A stretch of 64,000 bases of DNA. Origin: Sternotherus odoratus (Eukaryota; Chordata; Testudines; Kinosternidae). The number at the start of each line of letters is the position of its first letter. Positions within the stretch are counted from its first letter, which is position 1. Of the stretch, positions 11,191 to 23,712 are shown one piece after another. The stretch is taken from the NCBI GenBank assembly GCA_032164245.1, contig JAVMKO010000001.1, forward strand, positions 62,292,892 through 62,356,891, given 5' to 3'. Made by a program: the position numbers and the translations under genes. The notes below the pieces were generated by a model. The model was not told the DNA's origin, made no database searches, and saw only the letters and a list, made by a program, of their open reading frames with translations.

Positions 11191-14100
11191 TCTTAGATGC
11201 TGTCATAAGTTACACTAAAAGTTGAAGCATGACTAACTGGGGTTTTGGGATACTGAAAACAGTAAATTGTTTACCCTTTGGCCCCAGGAGTTGGAAGATT
11301 TCCCAGGTAAATAAATGATACCATTTAATTTATTGTTTCTGACACCAGCAAGTAATATACCACTGGGGTCTCCATTTGCAGGTAACATAAGGAAATCCCA
11401 GTGCTCAGATAATATAATGAGAGACTATCAAGGTCCCTCTTAAAAAGATATTTTAAATTTTTTTTATAACTTTCCATGTTCCCAGATTCTTCTAATGCTA
11501 TAAAATAGATGTAGTGATCCAAGCCGTTGCTCTGATGTATTATCTCTATCATATTTCTTAACAATGTGCTTCCCTTCCCTTATCTCTGCTGGGCCCAGTG
11601 CTCTGACTCCATTTGGTAGTGACTTTAGGGATAATGTTCATGGCAGAAGAATAAATATAAAGCAATAAATAGCTTTGAAGGAGGAATGAGAAATGTGCTC
11701 ATGGCCATAGCTGTTTGTTCCAAGCAGACACCTTTGTCATGAGCGTTATTCTTGTTTCACAAGACAAAACAAGATTCAACACACACTATAAAATATAGGT
11801 ATGAAGGTAAAATATTACCTCACGAGGATTTGAAACATTGTATTGCTTTCCAGTGATACATGAGGTGAGGCTTGGGTAAATACCTGCTCTAAGGCTGGTT
11901 CAACAAACGTGAAATTCATCCCTTCATAAGGGTGTAAGTGGAGCATAGGCTTTGTGCTGGCCCCCTGGACAGGGAAAATTGTATCCAACGTGGAATAACT
12001 GCTTGAGGGCTGAGTTAAAATGTGAATAATTATTCCAAGGAGTGGGGGGGAAAGAAGTGATGTGACTGGCAGCTATGAAGATTTCAAAGTCACTTGTGAG
12101 ACGCTAACATATGGGGTGAAATCCTGTCCCTATTAAACTTAATGGGAACACTCCTTTTGCTTTTAATAGGGCCAGAATTTCCCTTTGGGGTTCTTTTCTT
12201 GACCAAAATCCTCCTTTTGCTGTGTAACTATTCTAAGGAATTAGTTCTGCTTGTTATGAAGAATGGGCAAGAAAGTGTTCTCATAATGTTTTCTCATGTA
12301 TTTGTAGAAAGTGTTAATTAATTAATTAAAATCCACTGAAATTGTGAAACTATTTTAAAATCAGTTTAAACTACATTTATATTCTATAATAAAGGAAATT
12401 AAACTCATTCTTCTCTCTTTACTATTTCTAATTCATCCCTTTCCTCAGCCAGGGAAACAGATTATTTTTTCTAAACAAAAGCCTTCCAATAATAATCCCT
12501 TTGATCACAATCTCATTTGACTGAAACTTAAATTCATGCAGATTTGATTGAAATCTATCTTCATTCCACTCACTGATCTTCCATTTAGATCAATGGGAGT
12601 TTTGTTTCAAGACTGGGCGTGAATGCTTACTTGATATTTTATGTTATGCTGAATACACTATAAAAGGAACATCTGTTTATTCTTTCCCTTTTGGATCTAA
12701 TGCTCATCTTGCATTTTTATTTTTACCAACACCTCTTTATACTTCTCTCTTCTATCTAAGCAATGATCACTACTCTTCCCGCATTCTAGTTAGTATTCTG
12801 TTCACTTCTCCTCTCTTCTCATCATTGAACTCACATGCAGCACTTGAGGAAATACTGTTTCAGCACGGTGGGTCACATTATCAGTGAAACACAGATAATG
12901 GTGAGGTGGCTCTGGATGGAACACATCATATCAACAGTGTGCATCGAAAAGGAACATCATTTTTAGACAAATTATCATCTCATATAATATTTTTATATTT
13001 TTTCATTTGAATGCAGTTTCATTTGCATTCCTGGGGACCATGAGCAGGCTAGTCTGTTACTATACAGAGGTAAAGAAAGAGGGAGAAATCACTAGAACAT
13101 GGAGCTAGTATGATTTCATACTGTGATTAAAAACTGGAACATAACCATGCAGTATTAGATGGAGTAGAATTGTGTAGACATAGACATATAGCATAATACA
13201 GTTGTAAAGACGGGTCATCTTGCTTGTTTATCACTGTCCTTTCATCCCTATTTTTAATCTCACTTCTTTAAAATGGTATAATTATATATCATTCTCCCCT
13301 GCTGTCTCTTTATTCAAAACTAATGTAATTAAATGCAATTTAGATAGATCTGCCTGAAATTAATCTGTTCAATATTTTAAACAGATATTAGTTCTAATAT
13401 TTTGCATTTCAGATAACTGTAGCCCCAAAACAACAACCAAACCCAGATGCTTTGAGAAATAAGGACCTAGATACTCCAACACTAATAGACATGTCAGGGT
13501 TCTGTTAACAGTTTGTAAGGGGAATTCTAGCTTTCATTGGGGTATGTATAATAGCTGTAACTGGTGGCAGAATTTGGCAACGTTTGTCTTAATTCTAACT
13601 CAGAAGATCCAGGAAATACAGCAATTCATAGAAATGCCAGGATATTTGATATTACCATTCTGAATAATTTTGTGTTCAAGAATGACTGTAACTGTCAGTG
13701 TTTAGTGATACAACATTTCAGTAACTCTTTCAAAAAACATTTAAAAAGCTCACCAGGGCAGTGTAAATGGGAGAGTTTCAGCTAATATGTTGTTTGAAAA
13801 TCTGAGGAGACTTGGGCATGTCACTCTCCCTCATTCAAATGTGTTTAAAGATTGTATCTAAAATGAAGAGTTTCAATCAAATAAATCCTTGTATAACTTC
13901 ACAGTTCATCTTGATCTTCTATTCTTCTAATTAAGTGTAGTTATTTCTGTAATATTCTGTTTTGGATGAATTTCAGAGTATACTTCTGAAAATCTTTGGT
14001 ATTAGTAGAACCCTGCTGTCACTTGCTACTTTGTATTACACTTTACATTGTATTACAATTACACTTCCTTCTGTGATGTCAAACACCAGACAGGCCACTT

Positions 14101-14729
14101 TGCTTTCATTCTTGTGTGTAGTTCCTTCCTTCCTTACTCACTCACAGAACAGGGTTCTCTCCTGTTCCAGTAATTCTCTTTAATTTACTGATTAAAATGG
14201 AGAGTTTAGAAGAATGGAGAAAGTGAGGAGTCTTTTTGTGCCATTTTTATTTTGTTTTTAAGTTGTACAAAATTTCAGGCTAATTAGTCATTTTAGAGGT
14301 ATATCTCACTATCATAAATTGTGCATAATAGTGTGCAGGGAGCAACAGTTTAATCAGTTAAAATCCAGTAATATTATCCAAACTTTTATGGTACATTTTT
14401 ATACTGTATCTATAATATACAAGTATATATTTGAATTCTACTCAAAATACTTATAGTTAAAACAATGTTCAGGTTCTATTATTTTGGTTTAAATAAATGA
14501 TCTAGTAATCATTACAGGTCCAATGCAAGAGCACTCCTACATTCCAACAACTGCATATTGCTACAGCTACTGAGAATGAACCCTATAAAACTTCTACTGT
14601 CCAGATAAAAACCAAACCACTCATGCATATCTTTTTCAAGTGATCTAGGTAAATGGCCACCCTATTTGACAATACCCACATGTTACAAGAACCTCATTAT
14701 TAGCAGGTAGGACATCACTTTTAAAAATT

Positions 14730-14850
14730 AAAGGTATGTCTACACTGCACGCTCCTTTTGGCAGCGCATAGAGTATATACACTGCATGCTCCCCTAGTAT
14801 GGGTATAAACAGCAGTGTAGACAGTGAAGCACTGCTTAGGTGATTAGAGT
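14730..14850. repeat. Short-TIR MITE fragment (GTCTACACTGC family)
   Basis: GGTATGTCTACACTGC at the left and GCAGTGTAGACAG near 14812-14823 form inverted ends around about 90 bp. It resembles the larger element at 49483-49840 in its end sequence. The class is uncertain. Confidence 0.5.
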
Positions 14851-15052
14851 AAACCTGAATCCTGTGGGTGGGCGTGACATTTTGGGAATCATCCAGATCA
14901 ATAAGGGATTCTGTCACTGCCTGTCTTGTAGCTTTGGGTGCCTTAATTCTAGGCTGCTATGGCTCAGAGTCCTGAAACCAGTCCACAAGCACAGAAGTCT
15001 CACCGTCGTTTCCATCAGCCTACTTGCTCCTTTCAGGGTGATCCCAACATAA

Positions 15053-15418
15053 AAACATAAGAATGCCCATACTGGGTCAGACCAATGGTCCACCTACCCC
15101 AGTATCTAGGCTTCCAACAGGGCCAGTGCCAGATGTTTCAAAGGGAATGAACAGAGCATGGAATTATCAAGTGATTCATCCTATCATCCAGTCCCAGCAT
15201 CTGGCAATCAGAGGCTTAGAGAGACAGAGCATGGGGTTGCATCCCTGACCATTTTGGCTAATGCCATTGATGGACCTATCCTTCATGAACTTATCTAATT
15301 ATTTTATGAACCCCACTGTAATTTTGGCTTTCAAAACATCTAGCAACGAGTTTCACAGGTTGACTGTGCATTGTGTGAAGAAGTACTTCCTTTTGGTTGT
15401 TTTAAACCAGCTGCCTAT
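15053..15418 (-). mobile_element. CR1 LINE 3' portion, part 1
   Basis: On the minus strand it ends with GACCCAGTATGGGCATTCTT, the 3' end of one common turtle CR1 type. The sequence is 3' untranslated and C-terminal CR1 DNA, without an intact frame. It stops at the LTR inserted at 15419 and resumes at 15858. Confidence 0.85.
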
Positions 15419-15857
15419 TGTGGCAGGGTGGGCTTGACCCAGCCTGCTGCCCCTTTAAGAGGGAGAAAAGCCCTCTGCAAACCCCCGGTGCAGAAGCCTA
15501 ATCAGCCACCTGGCTTGCAGGGCAATCAATTGTATGGGTTGCACCTGGCAATCTCCTCTGGGGGATAAAAGGCTCCCATGAAGGAAGCCCAAGGTGGTGG
15601 TGGTTTGGAGCTAGTTAGAGCTGTGTGTTTGGAGCTAGTCAGAGCTGTGTGTTTAGAACTGTTTAGAGTTGCATGTTAAGAGCTGGCCTATATAGAGTCT
15701 GTAGAGCTGAGCTATCAAGAGCTGTATGCTGAAAGACTGTATAAAGCTGTATATATTGGTGGTGGGGTCTTGCACTGTGAATTAAAGAGCACTGTTTGAA
15801 GCAAAGAAGGGTTTCCTGCCTGTGTTCCTGAAAGGGGTGAGAGAGCGGTCTGTCACA
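15419..15857 (+). mobile_element. Solo LTR (ERV class I-like), 4-bp TSD CTAT
   Basis: Starts TGTGGCAGGGTG and ends GGTCTGTCACA, flanked by CTAT at 15415-15418 and 15858-15861. It has a GGGATAAAAGGCTCC TATA-like box at about 15561, a row of AGAGCTGT-type short repeats (15605-15760), and an AATTAAAG motif before the end. It is the same family as 41565-42034. The 4-bp duplication fits ERV class I. It interrupts a CR1 copy. Confidence 0.9.
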
Positions 15858-15861
15858 CTAT

Positions 15862-15985
15862 TAATTTTCACTGGTTCTTGTGTTACAAGATGGGGTAAAT
15901 AACACTTCCTTATTCACTTTCTCCACACCATTCATGATTTTATGGACCTCTATTATACCCCCCTTTAGTTTTATAATTTGGAACT
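15862..15985 (-). mobile_element. CR1 LINE 3' portion, part 2
   Basis: Continuation of the CR1 copy at 15053-15418 on the far side of the LTR, recognised by ACACCATTCATGATTTTATG and TATTATACCCCCCTTT, which in CR1 lie next to the part-1 sequence. Confidence 0.75.
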
Positions 15986-17751
15986 CACAAAACATAGGAA
16001 ATAGTAAATGGCTGTGCCAGTTTCCCTGCAGTCCTTGTAATTCAGCTGGCTTCCGACCTGCAGTGCCATTTGCTATTGTAGTTTAGGGCTTGTCTTAAGC
16101 AGAGTCTGCACTAGAAACTGGACAAAACTACACTAGAGACTAGGCTGAAGTCAATAAACAGTCACATTCATATGTTAGCTGAGTAAGATTTGAATCCAGA
16201 TAAAAGGCTGGTGCATTAACCCACCCATAATTCTCTGCTTGCTTAATAAAATAAAAATTGCCTTATGAAATTTGAACCTATGGTAAAACCCATTAAAACC
16301 CGTGGAGGAAGGGGGGGGGAGTAACATGTCTGCGCCAAGACAAGCAGTAAGAAGAAAAGCATTACTTCTAATTGTGATGTGTCTTTCTTTCAGCTGAATT
16401 CCACTCCATTACCCACCTAACCTGCGAAGTAAAGATGTAATAAGTGATATGTCCCACATCTAGATCACAAAAAAGTAGCTCATACAGTATACCTATCCAC
16501 ATTGCCACACTCTTATTCAATAGTGTGTTTTTTTAGCTATTGTCAGACAGATTTTTCTTGGGAAATGGGGAAAAAGGAAGAAAATGAACCACCAACAGGT
16601 GTTTCACAATGGGAGGTGAGGTTAGCTCACAGATACTAATTCTCCCTCACAACAGGCTCTGTGTTCTCTACTGGTGTGTCATTATTAGAGTCTCCTGCTG
16701 TCTGTTCCTTAGTTCTTATCTCTTCAACTAATCTTGATCTTACAGCTCTTTTATTGTTCATACCAGGAAAGGGAAGAAAAGATGGCGGTGGGCCAACAGT
16801 GGAGATAAACAGCTTCACGTTATTTCTAGCATTATTATTTTAATTTCTTCACTGGCTGTTCCAGAAGCCTCCTCCACATAAAGGCAGCAGAGATCAGATG
16901 ACTTTATTATGTATGACAAACAATGCAATAAGTCATTATGCATGAATACATAATGGCACTGTTTCTCTGTTGGAAGAAGTAATGAGAAGGTTAACCTTCT
17001 GTCTTTCTGAATTCACCTTTTTTCATTTTAGTTGACTCCAGCGCTGAACTTTGTAGACATTCCCTGTGGCAGCTGACTAGGGAGATACAACTTCACAGAG
17101 AAACACAATCTTAAGAAAGTATATATGAGAAATATTGTAACAGCAAGGTTAGTGTAATGGAAGCAACCTTCCTTGTTAACATACCCCAGTGCAACTAGGC
17201 ATTGCAGGCAATGCTAGTATACTACAATGATTGAAATGGCCAAATATACCATTTTTTTATTTTTAATTTCCAAGCCTATGACTTTCTGTACAACAAAATG
17301 AATTGAAATTAGTGTTCTTTGTGCATTGCATTAATGTGATCACAGAATAGGGTGAGGACTTTCCAGAATTGCTGCTGCAAGCTGACAACAAACTTTGAAA
17401 TGGAAAGCTCCCTTTCTGTTGTACAGAGAATACTGAATAGATAATGTCAGTATAAACTACAGCTGTGTGATTTGTTCGATTCTGACAGATATTGGAAGTG
17501 GGTGTATTGGGGGGGGTACAGTTTATTTAAAATTATAGTCTGATTTAACAGGACATCATTTATGAGATGTGAAACAAACAAAACCTGAGATATTGTAGCA
17601 TGGTTTCATTGTTAGGAAGCAAGAAGTGAGGTATACATTAGTATGAGCTCCATAGCCGTTGCTATTATGATACAAAACTGGCAGCATAGCAGGAAATTGT
17701 GATGGGGCAGAGAAGTACAATTGACTCTCTTCCCAACTACTATTCTTTGTA

Positions 17752-17935
17752 GGATCATAGATTTTTAGAACCAGATCACCTAGTTTAACCTCCTGCAAAT
17801 CACAGACCATAGAATTCCACCCAGTTACTTATGTATTCTTCCAAATAACTTGTTTGACTACAGCACATTTTCAGTTTGTTTTGAAAGCATGAATAGATGA
17901 TGGATTTCAGAAGGTTAAGACGGCACCCAGAGAAC
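17752..17935 (-). mobile_element. CR1 LINE 3' end fragment
   Basis: Reverse-strand CR1 tail: ATCATAGATTTTTAGAACCA, a CCTCCTGCAAATCACAGACC block and AGAATTCCACCCAGTTACTT in CR1 order. Short and decayed. Confidence 0.75.
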
Positions 17936-18832
17936 TAATATAAGCCCCAATTGGCTATCTGATTTGTGCATGTCGTGGCGCTCATTGGTTACAGAGGACT
18001 CCATACAAGCCAATGTGCAGGACTGAGGCCGTAACACATAAATAATATTTCTTTCTCTTCTTCTTCTTTTTTTTGACATGATATGATTGAGGAAGATAAT
18101 GAGAGTCAGGGTCCTGAAGGATAAATGCTTACCCTAAAGGATTTATCAAAAGGAGCTTTCATAGTAAAGGTGAAGCAACTTTGATTCAGCAGAAATAAAG
18201 AGAATGCCTATTTGAGAAATGCTAGTCCACAAAGAATACTCTGTGTTTGTGTGTGACATTTTAAAAAAATCTTATTCTCTGAGCTACTCCTTCCCAACCC
18301 ACACCCAGTCTGATGATGATACTGCATGCCATTTACGTTGTTATGAGTAATTTTTGTGCATTGTCAACAGTTATTTATCTCTTTGGATTTGTTGTCTGAT
18401 ATGCTCATGAAAACTTAATTTTTCCACCTTTCAAATAATTAAGAACATTCCATTTGTTTTAGAGCATTCCTTCCCCAGCCTCTTCTGGTCATTCAGTTTC
18501 TGGATGACATGCTTGGGATTTCAGTACATGCTTAAAGTGATTTTCTGAATAAGTATTCTTTCCTCAATTGTTTCTTATGATTTTCATGTATAATGAACTG
18601 CTAAAGAGACTGAAGTTAGACCTTCTTATCCAAAGTCTGAACCTCTAGCAACTGTCTGGTTACAACTCTAGGTAAAAAAGATTAAATCAGCTCAGATTAA
18701 CTTTGTTTGTAAATGTTGGTGTATTTTAAAGTACATTAGTATTTTAAAAGTGCCAAATATGTGTGAAGTGACAAAGAGTCCTGTGGCTCTGTGTGTGAAG
18801 TCTCTCATGGAACACAAATTCTCTGTACTTTA

Positions 18833-19119
18833 GGGCTTGTCCTCACTGGGGTGGGGGATCGACGGCAGATACGCAACTTCAGCTATGTGAATCACGTAGC
18901 TGAAGTTTGCGTATCTGCCGCCGACTTACCTGCCATCCCCACGGCGGCGGCAGTCAGCGGCGCGCTCCCCCGTCGACTCCAGCTTGCACCTCCTGGCAAG
19001 CTGGAGTTCCGGAGTCGACGGGGGAGCCCAGGGCGATCGATTTATCGCGTCTTAACAAGACGCGATAAATTGATCACCAGAAGATTGATCCCGCGCCGCA
19101 CAAGTGAAGACCAGCCCTT
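18833..19119. mobile_element. TTA-flanked MITE (PIF/Harbinger-like), well-kept copy
   Basis: Terminal repeats GGGCTTGTCCTCAC and its partner (GGGCTGGTCTTCAC in reverse complement) are flanked by TTA at 18830-18832 and 19120-19122. Three consecutive hairpins fill the inside: 18863-18920, 18964-19027 and 19035-19075, the last holding TTTATCGCGTCTT and AAGACGCGATAAA. Length is 287 bp with no coding capacity. Confidence 0.8.
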
Positions 19120-19335
19120 AGAGAAGATAGATTTAGGAATTGCCACTTAAATGAGGTCAAAACACTATCTGCTTTCACTTGTTTTTCTCTTGACCTTTCA
19201 TCTTACAATTAATGATCGTTCTATGAAATGACAAATTGGTGGCTTCACATTTTATTAATATTTCAAATCATATTGCCTTTTTATCTGCCAAGAGCATTCT
19301 TTACCCACTTTGTTGGATGCAAGCAGTGGAGTGGG

Positions 19336-19446
19336 TATTAGCCCATGAAAGCCTACGCTTCTATACTTTATAGTTAGTCTTTAAGGTGCCACAGGACTCT
19401 TTGTTACCTCTGCTATTCCAGACTAACATGGCTACCTCTCTGATTC
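19336..19446 (+). mobile_element. Penelope-like element tail, monomer
   Basis: GTGGGTATTAGCCCATGAAA, TTATAGTTAGTCTTTAAGGT and CAGACTAACATGGCTACC occur in order. The same family is linked to a GIY-YIG-type coding remnant at 40529-41012. The copy starts at the hairpin GTGGG...CCCA, which is helix II of the hammerhead-like core. Confidence 0.7.
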
Positions 19447-19620
19447 AATTAAGTATGTATCTTTGTGTGCTTGCATAAGTATCATAACTGTGTTCAAAAA
19501 TTATACTTGACTGTGGATTTAAGATATCCCTTGGTGACTTATACCAAGTTCCACCAAAACTCTGTGTGTTCGTAGAGTGTTACTTGTGTAATGTGGAGTG
19601 ATACACAAGTAATGGTCTCA

Positions 19621-19866
19621 AGTTGCAGTGAGGGAGGTTTTGGTTGAATATTAGAAAAAACTTTTTCGATAGCAGGGTGGTGAAGCACTGGAATGGATTA
19701 CCTAGGGATATGATGGAATCTCCTTCCTTAGAGGTTTTTAAGGTCAGGCTTGACAAAGCTCTGTCTGGGATGATTTAGTTGGGGTTGGTCCTGCTTTGAG
19801 CAGGGGATTGGACTAGATGACCTCCTGAGGTCCCTTCCAACCCTGATATCCTATGATTCTACGATA
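19621..19866 (+). mobile_element. CR1 LINE 3' end
   Basis: CR1 tail: GGAGGTTTTGGTTGAATATT, ACTGGAATGGATTACC, GGACTAGATGACCTCCTGAG and GGTCCCTTCCAACCCTGATA, with the closing TATGATTCTACGAT. 5'-truncated as usual for CR1. Confidence 0.92.
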
Positions 19867-22800
19867 GACACACATTTGTGAAGGACTTTCATATTTAAGG
19901 CCAGATTGTGCCTGGATGCTAGTCTGATGTGCAAGGACAAAGTGGAGAGAAGGGGCTGTTGCTCCTTTCTGGTCATTATACAGTGCCCAGGCCCATTTAC
20001 AACCCCTGAGTTATCAGGGATTGCTCTCTCAGGGCAGAAACCACCTCAGCGAGGACAAAGGGAGAGAAGGAAGCAGGACCATGATCCAGTGAAATTGATG
20101 TACTGCAGATTGGAACACAGACTCCTCAGGCAGACCCAGTCCCTCTCAGAGTTCCCCTGGGGAAGTGGATCTCCACACCTACCTACCCACAATTCAGGGC
20201 TCTGCCTAACAGATGCAGTTGAGTTCTTCAGGTGCATTTAACTTTTTAAAATAGTAACATTATTTTGACATTTCTTATAAAAATCCAAGTTCCCATATTA
20301 AAGGTATAAATATAGGAGCTATAAGACTTTAGGGAGCATTACTAAACTATGTGCATAATTAAAGAAATTTGTTATCAATGCTGCATGAATGCTTCAGTTG
20401 CATAAATCTGTAAAAAGCACATTCATTCATAATCCAAAATGCACTAAACCAAGCGGCTTACCCTAAATACATCTCTTCAGAAAAACATCCAGAAAAAAAA
20501 AAATCAAACACAGTGACATAAAACAAATTATTTCAGTGGATGACTGTCTTTCTGTTCCAATACTACATAATCAAATACAGACCAAACCCTTTGATTTCTT
20601 TTATCTTAATGGAATGGGTGATTTTTATTTTTAATATATTATTTTGTGTGTCCTTATCATAAAGGATATCCAACTGAAAATTTGTTCCACTTGAAAAGTA
20701 TTTTCATTGCTCTCAGATGCTACAATGACGGTGCTGTAAAATCTCTGAGATGGACAGAGATATATGATAGATATTAGGTGATATTCAGACCTGTGCAGGG
20801 GGATAGTACAACCACTCCAATCCTATTTTGAAGTCTTAAATGGGATTTAAGTGATGCTTGGCCTTATGCTGGGTCCCTGGAGTAGGGTCAAGCTCCTACC
20901 TTATAAATTAGACTTTGTATTAATTATATTTTTTCAGAACAAATATAAATTATATTAAGATTTACAGTCCAGAATAATGGCAAGTTGCCAATTTCCATGA
21001 AAATTATATCAATTATATGTACTTACCACACACAAATGTGTGTGTGGTGGTAAAGAAGGGGGGAGACCAAACCCACTTAAGTAGACTATCAAAAGAGAAA
21101 ATAGAAAAGAAAAATAATATAGAGAAGGCTATCCACGGACCTATAAAAGAATGGTGTTCTATCTGGCTGGAATGGAGGTTTATTTTATAACTATCAACAG
21201 AGCATTGCCATAGCTGCATATATTAGAAGCTCTAATGCTAATTTCAGACCTTTTCTTATTCCTCTTTATCTCTTCTAAATAGAGTGCTGTATAGGACAGC
21301 TTTTCCAATGTATGTTGGCACATCCATTTCATTTGAAAGTTATTTGTTTGAATTAATAGAGAATAAATAGAGTTTAGGTATGCAGTCTAGCTTAGCAGCA
21401 AGAGGTCTTTCCAGTTTCCTAGCATAGATCTGAGAGCAGTAAAAATTAGGTTGTCAATAAGTTTGGGTTATTTTAAGGTTATGTTCACATATATTAATGC
21501 CTGAATGATTTTAAATTAAATCCATCTCAGATTGTTCCCCATTGACCTACTGCACAGCCAGCAGTTATGACCTTGGGTGAAGCTTCATAAACAACTGTGG
21601 TATCAGTTTTTAATGTGCAAAGAATTCCGCAGTCTTTCCTTCAATCTTAAGGAAGTGTTCACCTCAAGGATGTGAATACTAACTATATGCAAATGAGAAA
21701 GTAATCAGGATGTAGGGTGGAAAGATAGATGAAGCCATATGCTAGTGGGACCCTCTCCCTGGAAATGTATTTTCCATGACAATCTAGCTCTTAACCATGA
21801 GTCAGTTCAAAACAATTTAAATATCTAATTGACTAGAAATCAAGATGGTCTCTTGAAAAGTGATCTTTCGTAACTTGCCATTTGCTTGGTCCTGGGCTAA
21901 ACCCACAATTAAAAAGATGAGGGAACATGTTGGTAAAATGTTCTGGATAAATAGCGGCCACAGCAGACTGAGTTCAGCTTCAGAGTGAAGAGTACAAATA
22001 ACATTTCAAATAAGTTAAGCTTTTTGAAAAATAGTATTTTAAAATGTTCAGTGAAGTATAAAGGTTCAGCTAAAATGAAAGGTGAAAATCCATCTTCTAT
22101 TATTGACAGATACAATGATGTCTGCCTATAAGTGAGGGACCCCATGTGCAGAGTTATGAGAAACCTAGGAACTGAAATTTCAGACAATAGAATGGCCCTG
22201 AAAAGAAATATTTCAGAGAAAGTAATAAAATGCCCCCCCACATTTTAGCTTAAAATTAAGGTGGTTTAAATGAATTTTCTCTTGATGCAATCAATAAACA
22301 TTAACTTTCAAACTAATGTTTTTTTATATCTCTTGAAAGTCTCCCTGGGATGGAAAAACAGTTTTCAGCCCACCTCTGTGGTCAATGAGGATGATTGATA
22401 GAGTGACATAAGTGGTATTGAGTCGGCGGTGTAAGGTTGGTGCAGTGAGGAGAGGGGAGGTATTTAGTCTGACGGACAGATGGTTTTTGGGGGGGGCATA
22501 GGCTTGTTGGGTAGCTGGTAGTGGAACTATGGTGGGGAGAGTGACATGAGGATGCTGGGATGTCTAGGTCTTGGAAAATCCATCCTCTGATAAGCAGGAT
22601 TTCTCTATGTTGGGAAGTCCTTGCATAAGTTCTGTGAGGATACTCTACCACAGGGAAACTCTGGCCTGTAACAGACAGGCCCAGACACTCAGGCTGGCCA
22701 CAGTTTGATAGTGGCAGAGAGGCAGTAGTCCTTCCTCTGTAGATTTTTGGGACCATCTATTGACTTGGGGAGGGCAAAAATCCTTCTTGATGTCCCCACA

Positions 22801-22948
22801 ATGAAGAAAGATGGGGGGGGGGGAGGGGGAAGTTCAGTCTGGTCCTCTCCCACCAGCAGACAATTGGAGAAAAAGAGGTGAATGCCACCTTGAAGACTCT
22901 AAAGGTACATGAGGAGACCTAGGTGGAGGTTTAGTTGGAAGGTGTGAT

Positions 22949-23143
22949 TGAATCATAGAATATCAGGGTTGGAAGGGACCTCCGGAGATTATCTAGTCCA
23001 ACCCCCTGCTCAAAGCAGGGCCGATCCCTGATTAAATTATCCAACAGATTTTTGCCCAATATCCCTAAATGCCCCCCTCAAGGATTGAACTCATAACCTT
23101 TGGTTTAGTATGCCAATGCTCAAACCACTGAACTATCCCTCCT
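22949..23143 (-). repeat. Cry SINE (tRNA-derived, CR1-type tail)
   Basis: On the minus strand it has a tRNA-like head with AGTTCAGTGGTTTGAGCATT (A-box area) and GGTTATGAGTTCAATCC (B-box area), then GGGGGGCATTTAGGGAT, and ends in a CR1-like tail GGGTTGGAAGGGACC as read on the plus strand. This two-part structure is the turtle Cry SINE, mobilised by CR1 machinery. It is a main clue to the host. Confidence 0.88.
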
Positions 23144-23712
23144 TCAGTGTACAGTGAGCTAAGAGAATGGAGCTGGAAAGCCCATGGATTTTAGAGACAA
23201 GCCTTAGGGATCCCTAGCAAAGAGTTCTTTTCTGGTGAGCTGAGTAGAAGTCTGGTGGAGGCATGGGGAGGAGCTATTGGGTGGATCTGCACTGTAGCAG
23301 GAGGCATGGTGCAGCAGGAAAAGAACCATAGCGGCAGTAGGTCTCTGGTAGAAGAGGTCATGGGAAAACAGGGTTCTGTTGGGAAGGCCTGTGTTTGTGG
23401 TGATCATGACAGGGATTGGGGCTATAGTGAGGAGGCAAGTGGAGAGTAGGCCCCTGCAAGTAGGGGATGTTCGGGTCATAGTGTAACAGGGCTGTACCGT
23501 GAGACACAGGGGAGTGAGTCTGCTCCTCAACCCCTCATCTTAATAGCACATTCTTATAGTCCAGACTAAAGAAAGATTGCAGAATGATCAAAATTTAAAA
23601 GATTAAATTTTTACTGTTTTCCTTAGCTCCCTTTATGATTATCTCCAAAGAGTGCTACTCCCATGTTCTCTGTGTCTCCCAGCCCTCAACCACTATCTCT
23701 CCATAAATCACT

